Positions 1 to 5,680 are shown, counted from the stretch's first letter. The stretch is DNA of 5,683 nucleotides from Methylovirgula sp. (GCA_030038595.1 JASHSW010000164.1:1-5683), one strand, 5' to 3'. Program-made: numbers and translations. Notes: generated by a model from the letters alone, not told the origin.

Positions 1-1095
1 TTCACCGAGCCGTATTTCCTTGGCCATCGTCTCGCCGCCGGATTCGATCTGTTCGCCAAAAACAGCGAGGTTTCGGAATTCGCGTTCTACAACGACTTCA
101 TGCTGGGCGGCACGCTGCGCTTCGGCCTGCCGGTGACCGACGAGATCAGTTTCTCGCCGCGCTACTCGATCTATTCGTCGTATATTTCGATCCCCAACAA
201 CGCGACCTTCCCGTACAACGATTGTACGAATCCTATTCCTGGCATCACGCCTGAAAACACCAGTGGGGGAACCGCGGTCCCTGGCCAACCGTTGGCGAGT
301 TCGACCTACAACTGCTTATCGAATGGCGAAGCCTCGCTCGCATTGAAACAGGCAGCGGGGACGACCGTCACCTCCATGCCCGGCTACGTCTTGTCGTATA
401 ATTCGCTCGACAACATCAAAAACCCGACCGACGGCATTCACGCGGAATTGCATCAGGATTTCGCCGGTGCCGGCGGCACGGAGCATTACATCCGTTCGAC
501 CGCCGATTTCCGTTACTATCATGAACTTTATTCGGATCTCGACATCGTCGGCATCGTGCATCTGCAGGGCGGTATACTACAGACTTACGGTGGCTATCCG
601 CTTAACATTATCGACAACTTCAATATGGGCCCGAGTCTGGTGCGGGGATTTGCGCCGTTCGGTTTGGGCCCGCGTGACGTTTCTCCGGGCGTCGACCCGG
701 GCGGCAATCCGCTCGGCGGTACCAAATATTGGGGCGCTTCGCTCGAGAGCGATTTCCCGATCTGGGGCGTGCCGAAGGAGCTCGGTTTGAAGGGCGGCGT
801 TTTCGTCGATGCGGGCGCTCTGTGGGGTTACGAGGGGCAGACCAATTTTACCGGCCCGAACGGCACGCCTTGTTCTACGTGCACGGTCATTCCCTACAAT
901 TCCGCGCCATACTTCACGCAAGGCAATACGATCACGGTCGGTGGCGACTCGACCGACATCCGCAGTTCGGTCGGCGTCTCGCTGATTTGGCAATCGCCGA
1001 TGGGCCCGATCCGGTTCGATTTCGCCAAGGCCATCACCAAGAACCAGTGGGACCAGACAGAGATCTTCAATTTTACCGGCGGCACGACCTTCTGA
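1..1095 (+). CDS. bamA: Outer membrane protein assembly factor BamA, C-terminal part (5' end outside window)
   Basis: The frame is open from base 1 and ends at TGA 1093-1095, giving the last 364 residues of BamA, the outer-membrane Omp85-family barrel that folds and inserts other outer-membrane proteins. The POTRA domains lie outside the window. Visible marks are FTEPYFLG at the start of the fragment (early barrel strands), the L6-loop motif VRGF at fragment residues 214-217 (bases 640-651), GGTKYW before a late strand, FVDAGALW, and the ending SPMGPIRFDFAKAI followed by a C-terminal Phe, the usual outer-membrane insertion signal. It aligns well by eye with the E. coli BamA barrel. Two cysteine pairs lie in segments expected to be loops: residues 75 and 105, and a CSTC at 291-294. 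The L6 segment itself has no cysteine, unlike E. coli. The lpx/fab genes downstream agree with the usual alphaproteobacterial order. Identification is very secure. Confidence 0.96.
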   Translation, partial: FTEPYFLGHRLAAGFDLFAKNSEVSEFAFYNDFMLGGTLRFGLPVTDEISFSPRYSIYSSYISIPNNATFPYNDCTNPIPGITPENTSGGTAVPGQPLASSTYNCLSNGEASLALKQAAGTTVTSMPGYVLSYNSLDNIKNPTDGIHAELHQDFAGAGGTEHYIRSTADFRYYHELYSDLDIVGIVHLQGGILQTYGGYPLNIIDNFNMGPSLVRGFAPFGLGPRDVSPGVDPGGNPLGGTKYWGASLESDFPIWGVPKELGLKGGVFVDAGALWGYEGQTNFTGPNGTPCSTCTVIPYNSAPYFTQGNTITVGGDSTDIRSSVGVSLIWQSPMGPIRFDFAKAITKNQWDQTEIFNFTGGTTF

Positions 1096-1214
1096 CCTCG
1101 GCAAATTGTGCGGCTACCTCGCGCGGGTGCCGCCTGCCAATTCCTGTTCCGGCATGCCCTCCCAATGCGGTATAAGCCTTCTCGTCCCGAGAAACGCGAT
1201 AATCCGCAATCCCG
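1096..1214 (+). promoter_or_regulatory. bamA-lpxD intergenic region with a small hairpin and a possible weak promoter
   Basis: This 119-nt gap is long for co-transcribed genes. A perfect 6-bp inverted repeat, TTCTCG (1179-1184) and CGAGAA (1188-1193), has a 3-nt loop. It is not followed by a T run, so it does not look like an intrinsic terminator. TATAAG at 1171-1176 resembles a -10 box; the best -35 partner, TTCCGG at 1147-1152 with an 18-nt spacer, is poor. I see no clear Shine-Dalgarno sequence directly before the lpxD ATG. The gap could hold a secondary promoter for lpxD-fabZ, but the evidence is weak. Confidence 0.3.
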
Positions 1215-2180
1215 ATGAGCGATCCGATCTTCTTCCGTCCTGCGCTTTGCCCGACTCTGGCCGATATCGTCGCCTGGACCGGCGCGTCGGCGCCGCGCGG
1301 CGCCAAGCTCGATGTAACGGTCGGAAATCTCGCGCCGCTTGATGAAGCCGGGCCGGCCAGCCTGACCTTTTTCGATCGTCCCAAAGATCTCGATGCCTTG
1401 CGCGCAACGTCGGCGTTGGCTTGTTTGCTTGCGCCGCGCTTCGCGGCGCGCCTGCCTGATACGACCGTGGCGCTCGTCACCGGCTATCCCTACCGTGATT
1501 TCGCGCTCGTTTTGGCGCGGCTCTATCCGCAGGCGATGCGGGTCGGCACGTTGTTTGGATTGAACGGAATAAGCCCCGGCGCTTCGGTTCATCCCGAGGC
1601 GCGGCTCGAGCCGGAGGTGATCGTCGATCCGGGCGCCGTCATTGGTCCCAAAGCCGAGATCGGGTCTGGGTCGATCGTCGGCGCCAACGTCGTCATCGGA
1701 CCCAACGTCAAGATCGGCCGCGGCTCTTCGATCGGGCCGGGCGTCCACATTGCGAACGCGCTGATCGGCGATCGCGTCAACATCCATGCCGGCGCGGCGA
1801 TCGGCCAGGACGGTTTCGGGTTTGTCATCGGACCCGCAAATCACACCAAGGTGCCGCAGGTCGGCCGCGTCATCATTCAGGACGACGTCGAGATCGGCGC
1901 AAACACGACGATCGATCGCGGCACGTTGCGCGACACGGTGATCGGCGAGGGAACGAAGATCGACAATCTGGTGCAGATCGCCCATAACGTCCGCATCGGG
2001 CGGCATTGCATCATCGCGGCCCAAGCCGGCATTTCGGGGTCCACGCAACTTGGCGATTTTGTCGGGGTCGGTGCTGAGCCGGGATTAGCCGGCCATCTCG
2101 ATGTCGGCGCCGGGGCGCAAGCGGCGCCCGACAAATTGGCCGGGACGCGGGCCCGCAAACGCCGCGAGAAGGTGCGCTGA
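1215..2180 (+). CDS. lpxD: UDP-3-O-acylglucosamine N-acyltransferase LpxD, with short atypical C-terminus
   Basis: LpxD transfers a 3-hydroxyacyl chain from acyl carrier protein to the 2-amine of UDP-3-O-acylglucosamine, the third step of lipid A synthesis, in the cytoplasm. The 321-residue protein has the N-terminal uridine-binding domain at about 15-105, then left-handed beta-helix hexapeptide repeats from about 120 to 300. Family marks are GQDGFGF (197-203), [12 protein letters not shown] (227-238) and QIAHNVRIG, with the presumed catalytic base His257 (E. coli His239). The ATG at 1215 gives the usual N-terminus (MSDPIFFRP), though no strong ribosome binding site precedes it. The gene ends in TGATG, overlapping fabZ by one base, so the two are probably translationally coupled. 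Oddity: family members usually run to about 340-355 residues and end in a final coil with a small helical tail. Here the expected pattern decays from about residue 284 (GVGAEPG in place of a VVxGxQxG-type coil) and ends in a basic [19 protein letters not shown] tail. Family identity is secure; full activity is less so. Confidence 0.93.
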   Translation: MSDPIFFRPALCPTLADIVAWTGASAPRGAKLDVTVGNLAPLDEAGPASLTFFDRPKDLDALRATSALACLLAPRFAARLPDTTVALVTGYPYRDFALVLARLYPQAMRVGTLFGLNGISPGASVHPEARLEPEVIVDPGAVIGPKAEIGSGSIVGANVVIGPNVKIGRGSSIGPGVHIANALIGDRVNIHAGAAIGQDGFGFVIGPANHTKVPQVGRVIIQDDVEIGANTTIDRGTLRDTVIGEGTKIDNLVQIAHNVRIGRHCIIAAQAGISGSTQLGDFVGVGAEPGLAGHLDVGAGAQAAPDKLAGTRARKRREKVR

Positions 2181-2662
2181 TGGATGAGCAGGCCGCGCCG
2201 ACGCTCGAGACATACGACATTCAGCGACTTCTGAAATCGCTGCCGCATCGTTATCCGTTTCTGATGGTCGATCGGATCATCGATGCGCATGGGGACGATT
2301 CCTGCATCGGCATCAAGAACGTCAGCGTGAACGAGCCGCAATTCCAGGGGCATTTTCCGGAACGGCCGGTGATGCCGGGCGTATTGCTTATCGAGGGCAT
2401 GGCGCAGACGGCGGGCGCGCTTTGCGTCAACGCGGTCGGTAGGGCTGCGCTCGTCTATTTTATGACCATCGACAAAGCAAAATTCCGCAAGCCTGTGGTG
2501 CCCGGCGACCGCGTCGAGTTCCACATGCGCAAGCTTAATCGCCGCCGCGCCGTGTGGCGCTACAGCGGGCGCGCGCTCGTCGACGGCCAGCTCGTTTGCG
2601 AAGCGGAAATCTCGGCGATGCTGGTTTTGGAGGGCGCCGGAGCCGCGGCCAACGATCCCTAA
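2180..2662 (+). CDS. fabZ: 3-hydroxyacyl-[acyl-carrier-protein] dehydratase FabZ
   Basis: FabZ removes water from (3R)-3-hydroxyacyl-ACP to give trans-2-enoyl-ACP in type II fatty acid synthesis. It competes with LpxA and LpxD for 3-hydroxyacyl-ACP, which explains why it sits among lipid A genes. The 160-residue hot-dog-fold protein has [13 protein letters not shown] (21-33), [11 protein letters not shown] with catalytic His58 (57-67), and IEGMAQ with catalytic Glu72 (71-76). The 14-residue His-to-Glu spacing matches the E. coli and Pseudomonas enzymes. Length is normal, with a few extra Ala/Gly residues at the C-terminus. The ATG shares its A with the lpxD stop codon (TGATG), so translation is probably coupled to lpxD. 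The TAA stop lies only 17 nt from the stop of the convergent peptidase gene, and there is no obvious terminator in that gap. The expected lpxA does not follow. Confidence 0.97.
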   Translation: MDEQAAPTLETYDIQRLLKSLPHRYPFLMVDRIIDAHGDDSCIGIKNVSVNEPQFQGHFPERPVMPGVLLIEGMAQTAGALCVNAVGRAALVYFMTIDKAKFRKPVVPGDRVEFHMRKLNRRRAVWRYSGRALVDGQLVCEAEISAMLVLEGAGAAANDP

Positions 2663-2679
2663 AGCGATGAAAAGCGAAT

Positions 2680-3303
2680 CTACTGCAGGCTCGAGACGAC
2701 CGGCTTGGAGATGATCGCAACCCAAATATTGGGGTTCTCCTGCGACTGGCGCTTCAAGAATCGGTAGCCGGTCGCCTCCCAAGGCCGCACGTCCTCGGAA
2801 AGATTGTCGAGCGTGAATTCGCCGCGGTTCGTTTTCACGGTCAGGATCGTATGCCCTTCGCCGCCGAGATCGCGGACGATCGTCATCAACAGCGCCTGGC
2901 GCGGCAGCCCGGCGGCGATCAATTCCCGACGCTTCTCCAGCGCGTAGATCTTGCAATCGCCCTTGCCGTCGGTCGGATAATCCCAGTGATCGAGAATCGT
3001 GCCCCAATGCGCCAGGTTCGAGATCGGCGTGATGGCGTGGTTCACGCGCCGATTGACCTCGTTGAGAATCTGCCAGGTTTCGGAAGTTAGGTTCACATCG
3101 ACCGCCGGAAGTACCGGCTGATTGCATTCCTGCGGCTCACGTGTACAGAAATCGAGCCAACCGTAAGGAACGGAGGTTTGTCCGCCGAGCATGGCATAGG
3201 TTGCGCGCGGCTCGTCGGTCCCCCCTGCCGTCGCGCCGATTGTCAATGCCGCCGCCATCACGAATGATGCGAGTATCGTGCGATGAATTGTTCCCTGGCG
3301 CAT
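2680..3303 (-). CDS. Exported transglutaminase-like cysteine peptidase (BTLCP family)
   Basis: This 207-residue protein belongs to the bacterial transglutaminase-like cysteine proteinases (BTLCP, PF06035), the family that contains the periplasmic adhesin protease LapG. It has an N-terminal signal peptide (basic start, hydrophobic core about residues 9-25, likely cut near ATAGG), so it should act in the periplasm. The catalytic triad is visible: Cys117 in GKGDCKIYALEKR, His151 in GGEGHTILTV and Asp166 in FTLDNL. The substrate cannot be told from sequence, and no LapD-like receptor or large adhesin gene is next to it, so I do not call it lapG. Start choice: an in-frame GTG at 3327 would add eight residues, but the ATG at 3303 has GGGAAG (3310-3315) spaced 6 nt upstream and gives a better signal peptide. 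The stop is TAG at 2680-2682. It converges with fabZ and diverges from the oxidoreductase gene. Two further cysteines (53 and 60) near the mature N-terminus could form a disulfide. Confidence 0.9.
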   Translation of the reverse strand: MRQGTIHRTILASFVMAAALTIGATAGGTDEPRATYAMLGGQTSVPYGWLDFCTREPQECNQPVLPAVDVNLTSETWQILNEVNRRVNHAITPISNLAHWGTILDHWDYPTDGKGDCKIYALEKRRELIAAGLPRQALLMTIVRDLGGEGHTILTVKTNRGEFTLDNLSEDVRPWEATGYRFLKRQSQENPNIWVAIISKPVVSSLQ

Positions 3304-3309
3304 CGAAAG

Positions 3310-3315
3310 CTTCCC
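3310..3315 (-). promoter_or_regulatory. Ribosome binding site for the BTLCP peptidase
   Basis: The minus strand reads GGGAAG, ending 6 nt before the ATG at 3303. It supports that start over the in-frame GTG at 3327. Confidence 0.55.
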
Positions 3316-3335
3316 GTATCCGTGCACGGGACTTT

Positions 3336-3355
3336 TCCCCGCGCCGCAACGGGGA
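3336..3355. repeat. Inverted repeat in the leader of the BTLCP peptidase gene
   Basis: TCCCCG (3336-3341) and CGGGGA (3350-3355) form a perfect 6-bp stem around an 8-nt loop, 33-52 nt upstream of the peptidase start. In the peptidase mRNA this would be a GC-rich leader hairpin. It has no following T run, so it is not an intrinsic terminator. It may be chance in GC-rich DNA. Confidence 0.35.
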
Positions 3356-3409
3356 CGAATGTGCCGAAGGGCATTTGTCGAGTTCGGAAGCCAAAAGCTA
3401 AACTTTTAT

Positions 3410-3432
3410 CGAACCGGGCCTGCCTGGGTTCG
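3410..3432. repeat. Inverted repeat CGAACC...GGTTCG in the divergent intergenic region
   Basis: A perfect 6-bp inverted repeat with an 11-nt spacer lies between the peptidase and the oxidoreductase genes, just before the degenerate repeat array. Its role is unknown. It could be an operator half-site pair or chance. Confidence 0.3.
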
Positions 3433-3446
3433 GCGCGCTGATCTCG

Positions 3447-3594
3447 GTGAATCGTAGGTTGCGCGCGGCGGCGTCGGTGAACGAGACGTTGCGAATGAGC
3501 GTTTCGGATGCGTTGCTCGGTGAACGATCTGTTGCGCGCCACAGTGAATGAGAGGTTGCGTGCAGCAAAATGTCGTGAACGATGCGTGAATGCG
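3447..3594. repeat. Degenerate short repeat array upstream of the quinone oxidoreductase gene
   Basis: Four copies of a 17-nt core, GTGAAY followed by five or six variable bases and GTTGCG, start at 3447, 3477, 3520 and 3544. Each is exactly 17 nt long and all have the same orientation. The first three copies are preceded by TCG or CGG (TCGGTGAA), and the first, third and fourth are followed by a pyrimidine-rich CGC/TGC extension. A truncated unit (TCGGATGCGTTGC) begins at 3504, keeping the 30-nt spacing from the second copy. A weaker fifth unit starts with GTGAACGA at 3575. Spacings are 30, 43 and 24 nt. Read on the minus strand, copies encode ARNxxFT-like peptides; on the plus strand, SVNxxLR-like peptides. 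The frame breaks between copies two and three, so this is not an intact gene. It may be an eroded minisatellite or a cluster of binding sites. Confidence 0.7.
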
Positions 3595-3607
3595 TATTTC
3601 CGGTCGC

Positions 3608-3625
3608 CGGCAAAGTCGCTTGCCG
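3608..3625 (+). repeat. Leader hairpin before the quinone oxidoreductase gene
   Basis: CGGCAA (3608-3613) and TTGCCG (3620-3625) form a perfect 6-bp stem with a 6-nt loop, 36 nt upstream of the oxidoreductase ATG. There is no T run after it. It could lie in the 5' leader or act as an operator. No clear -35/-10 pair could be picked nearby. Confidence 0.35.
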
Positions 3626-3650
3626 TCAGAGAGAACGGAAGCACAGAGGG

Positions 3651-3655
3651 GGAGG
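3651..3655 (+). promoter_or_regulatory. Ribosome binding site for the quinone oxidoreductase
   Basis: GGAGG sits inside a purine run (3646-3657) and ends 6 nt before the ATG at 3662. It decides for this start over an in-frame ATG at 3590, which would add 24 Arg/Ser-rich residues not seen in the family. Confidence 0.75.
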
Positions 3656-3661
3656 GGTTGC

Positions 3662-4633
3662 ATGATCCAAGCCGTTCGCGTGCACGAAGTCGGGCCGCCC
3701 GAGGTCATGCTGATCGAAGCCATCGAACTGCCGCCGCCGAGGCCGGGCGAGGTTCTCGTGCGCAATCATGCGGTGGGGGTGAACTATATCGACGTATATT
3801 TCCGCACCGGGCATTATGCCGCGCCGCAGACGCCGTTCGTTCTTGGCAACGAGGCAGCCGGCGAGATCGTCGAATTGGGCAAAGGCGTGAAACGTTTCAA
3901 AGTCGGCGATCGGGTCGCCTATCTTGCGAATCTCGGCTGCTATGCCGAGGCGCGGCTGGTACCCGCCGAACGGCTCATCGCATTGCCGAAATCGATCTCC
4001 TATGAGACCGGCGCGGCGATGCTCCTCAAGGGCCTAACCGCCCAATACCTGCTGCGCCGGACGTACAAGGTAAGGAAAGGCGACCGAATCCTCGTCCATG
4101 CCGCGGCGGGCGGTACGGGCCTCATTCTCTGCCAATGGGCAAGCGCCTTGGGAGCCTACGTGATCGGCACCGTCGGCTCGCCCGAGAAATCCAAGCTTGC
4201 CAAAAAGGCCGGCGCCAAAGAGATCATTTTCTACCGCCAAGAGGATTTCGCGGCGCGCGTGAAGGAGATCACCAAAGGCAAACTTTGCGATGTCGTCTAT
4301 GATGGAGTTGGGAAGGCGACTTTCCCGACTTCGCTCGACTGTCTTAGGCCGCTCGGCATGTTCGTGAGCTTCGGGTCCGCTTCGGGTCCGGTCGAGGCCT
4401 TCGATCTCCGGCTGCTCACCCAGAAGGGATCTCTCTATGCGACCCGGCCGACGCTGAACACTTACACGGCCGATCCCGACGACCTGCAAAAAATGGCCCG
4501 CGATCTCATCCGCGTCGTCAAGAGCGGGGCAGTGAGGATCGCGCTCACGACGCACCCATTGAGGGACGCCGTAGCGGTGCACCGCGCGCTCGAAGCGCGG
4601 CAGACCACGGGCTCGATCGTCCTCATCCCGTAA
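3662..4633 (+). CDS. qor: NADPH:quinone oxidoreductase, zeta-crystallin type (QOR)
   Basis: This zinc-independent medium-chain dehydrogenase/reductase reduces quinones, probably with NADPH, in the cytoplasm. The 323-residue length is close to E. coli Qor (327), and the two align almost end to end by eye. Visible marks are the N-terminal GroES-like domain with NYIDVYFRTGHY (41-52) and GNEAAGEIVELG (62-73), then VGDRVAY (81-87). The nucleotide-binding Rossmann fold follows with AAAGGTG (147-153), a basic SPEKSK stretch (173-178) where the family contacts the NADPH 2'-phosphate, LDCLRPLGMFVSFG (225-238) and QKGSLYATRP (254-263). The protein ends in GSIVLIP, as in the family. Zinc-ligand residues of alcohol dehydrogenases are absent, as expected. 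The start at 3662 is set by a strong GGAGG. It appears to be a single-gene unit, divergent from the peptidase gene and convergent with the PsiF-like gene. The physiological substrate is not defined by sequence; enone or other aldehyde/quinone substrates are possible. Confidence 0.93.
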   Translation: MIQAVRVHEVGPPEVMLIEAIELPPPRPGEVLVRNHAVGVNYIDVYFRTGHYAAPQTPFVLGNEAAGEIVELGKGVKRFKVGDRVAYLANLGCYAEARLVPAERLIALPKSISYETGAAMLLKGLTAQYLLRRTYKVRKGDRILVHAAAGGTGLILCQWASALGAYVIGTVGSPEKSKLAKKAGAKEIIFYRQEDFAARVKEITKGKLCDVVYDGVGKATFPTSLDCLRPLGMFVSFGSASGPVEAFDLRLLTQKGSLYATRPTLNTYTADPDDLQKMARDLIRVVKSGAVRIALTTHPLRDAVAVHRALEARQTTGSIVLIP

Positions 4634-4708
4634 TCCGTGTTGCATCGCTGCGAGTGCCGTCGCCGGCTCCGCTGCGCTGTGCAACGAGGCGGGGAGCAGA
4701 GCGAAGCG

Positions 4709-5239
4709 CTAGCCGCCCTTCAGCTTTTTGTTGCATTCGCTGTAATAGCCGCCGCCTTTTTCGATCCACTTCAAGCCGCCGTTGGAATTGCTGGCTTTGT
4801 TGGCATGGTATTGGTCGAGGCAGGTGTGGAAGCGCTGTTTGGCAGGTGTTTCGCTGGAATATTTAGACGAGACCCCCGTCGGGAAGACGACGGGTCCGCT
4901 CGGCATCGGGGCGGCGGCCGCGGGCGCAGAGGTTTCCTCCTCTTTCTTCTTTCTGTGCTTTTCTGGAGGCGGGGTCGCGGCTTCGCTGGCCGGCGCGGAC
5001 GGCGCCGCGGCGGGCGCGCTACTCGCAGGCGCCGCCGCCGGGGCTCCCTTCAGCTCGGCGGCGCATTGTTTGTAGAACTGGTTCCAAGTCTGGCCATTGA
5101 GCGAATTTGCCGCTTTGGCCGCCTTGTACTTGACGCTGCATTGCTTCTCGATCGATTCGGCGTTCGCCGCGCCTGCAATGCAGAGACAGGCGATCAACGC
5201 CGTAAATGCCAACCCCGGCCGCCAGACAAATTGAACCAT
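4709..5239 (-). CDS. Exported PsiF-like protein with two cysteine-pair modules and a low-complexity linker
   Basis: The 176-residue protein starts with a clear Sec signal peptide (hydrophobic about residues 9-26, likely cut after ANA at 27). Module one (about 30-64) has Cys34 and Cys59 around KAAKAANSLNGQTWNQF; module two (about 136-176) has Cys140 and Cys169 around NKASNSNGGLKW. Both follow the pattern Cys-x3-Tyr-x-A-x-K-A-x-N, a Trp, an aromatic and Cys, which resembles the PsiF repeat (PF07769) of phosphate-starvation-inducible proteins. The linker (65-135) is Ala/Pro/Ser-rich with a charged KHRKKKEEE patch (94-102), as in envelope-spanning or disordered spacers. Each cysteine pair may form an intramodule disulfide in the periplasm. 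The function of this family is unknown. The ATG at 5239 follows AGGAGG at 6-nt spacing; an upstream in-frame start at 5299 would bury the signal peptide. The stop is TAG at 4709-4711. It converges with the oxidoreductase gene across a 75-nt gap. Confidence 0.8.
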   Translation of the reverse strand: MVQFVWRPGLAFTALIACLCIAGAANAESIEKQCSVKYKAAKAANSLNGQTWNQFYKQCAAELKGAPAAAPASSAPAAAPSAPASEAATPPPEKHRKKKEEETSAPAAAAPMPSGPVVFPTGVSSKYSSETPAKQRFHTCLDQYHANKASNSNGGLKWIEKGGGYYSECNKKLKGG

Positions 5240-5245
5240 GACTGC

Positions 5246-5251
5246 CCTCCT
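5246..5251 (-). promoter_or_regulatory. Ribosome binding site for the PsiF-like gene
   Basis: The minus strand reads AGGAGG, a perfect Shine-Dalgarno core, 6 nt before the ATG at 5239. It fixes the start and thereby the signal peptide. Confidence 0.85.
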
Positions 5252-5333
5252 GACCCTCGGCTGCCCGGTCTGGCGGCAATTCCGCCCGGCCGCCTCCAAA
5301 TTCTCGGTTTGCCGTTCACCGCATGGCGTAAAG

Positions 5334-5362
5334 ATCTAAGCAGCGATCCGTGACTGGGTCAA
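5334..5362 (-). promoter_or_regulatory. Candidate sigma-70-type promoter of the PsiF-like gene
   Basis: On the minus strand TTGACC (5357-5362, five of six matches to the -35 consensus) is followed after 17 nt by TTAGAT (5334-5339, a weak -10). This would place transcription start roughly 85-90 nt upstream of the ATG. The -35 box and spacing are good but the -10 box is poor, so it is tentative. Confidence 0.4.
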
Positions 5363-5375
5363 TCGCGCGACTCCG

Positions 5376-5391
5376 TCTGTAAATTTGCAGA
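5376..5391. promoter_or_regulatory. Near-perfect palindrome upstream of the PsiF-like gene promoter
   Basis: The 16-bp sequence TCTGTAAATTTGCAGA is palindromic except for one mismatched pair (T5380 with G5387). It lies 13 nt upstream of the candidate -35 box, a place typical of activator binding. It also overlaps a direct repeat, ATTTGC at 5383-5388 and 5391-5396. The left part (CTGTAAA) is similar to a Pho-box half-site (CTGTCAT), but the second half-site does not match well. Confidence 0.4.
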
Positions 5392-5396
5392 TTTGC

Positions 5397-5670
5397 GACG
5401 CAACAACGTCCGTGCGTGCCGGAGAAAACACGGGCGGTTGGAACTTCGAGTTGCGCCGCGGCACGCATTGCAAAAGCGCGCCGCGGAGGCCTGCCGTCGC
5501 GGGGATCCGCCGATACTGCCCGAACGTCCGTTTCGACGTGTCGTCCTTGGAAGAGCCAAGGAAGATCTGGCAACGAATGCTCAACGACCTCTTGCCAAGA
5601 TGCCGAACTTGATGCGGAGCCGGCCGTGCGCGAAGTCAAGAAACATCTGATTTCCTCGGGCTTTTCCTTT
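5397..5670. other. Non-coding stretch with no gene that I can support
   Basis: Several short overlapping open frames cross this stretch on both strands, but none has a convincing ribosome binding site, a recognisable domain or a protein-like composition. The only clear structure is the hairpin at 5544-5562. It probably contains the upstream region of a gene beginning beyond the window. Confidence 0.5.
5544..5562. repeat. 7-bp perfect hairpin in the terminal intergenic region
   Basis: TCCTTGG (5544-5550) and CCAAGGA (5556-5562) pair perfectly around the loop AAGAG. No T run follows on either strand, so it is not a standard terminator. It could be an operator or an RNA hairpin. Confidence 0.45.
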
Positions 5671-5673
5671 TTC

Positions 5674-5680
5674 CGGAGGA
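5674..5680 (+). promoter_or_regulatory. Probable ribosome binding site for a plus-strand gene starting beyond the window
   Basis: CGGAGGA follows a pyrimidine-rich tract (5651-5672) and ends 3 nt before the window edge. A start codon a few bases outside would be in the right place. The gene itself cannot be seen. Confidence 0.4.

Noticed and set aside
894..2048. Long minus-strand open frame antisense to bamA/lpxD (about 384 codons)
   Set aside because: It mirrors the GC-rich codon pattern of lpxD, its protein is rich in Arg/Asp with no recognisable domain, and it crosses the bamA-lpxD gap. It is a shadow of the real genes.
1877..3127. Long minus-strand open frame (about 416 codons) across lpxD, fabZ and the peptidase gene
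   Set aside because: It lies antisense to two well identified genes and out of frame with the peptidase; its composition is arginine-rich with no domain.
3447..3594. Repeat array considered as a CRISPR
   Set aside because: Copies are degenerate in the middle, spacings are irregular (30, 43 and 24 nt) and too short for repeat plus spacer, and there are no cas genes.
3590..3661. Upstream ATG that would extend the oxidoreductase by 24 residues
   Set aside because: The extension is Arg/Ser-rich, is not found in the family, and the ATG at 3662 has a strong Shine-Dalgarno sequence.
4369..4390. Perfect tandem duplication of CTTCGGGTCCG inside the oxidoreductase gene
   Set aside because: The encoded stretch (FGSASGPV) has the same length as in E. 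coli Qor, so it is not an insertion; the repeat arises from similar codons.
4639..4685. GTTGCA...TGCAAC inverted repeat between the two convergent genes, considered as a bidirectional terminator
   Set aside because: The stem is only 6 bp with a loop of 35 nt and there is no T run on either strand.
5316..5639. Minus-strand open frame of about 107 codons in the last intergenic stretch
   Set aside because: It has a TTG start, no visible ribosome binding site, no recognisable domain, and competes with other equally weak frames on both strands. It also runs across the candidate promoter of the PsiF-like gene.
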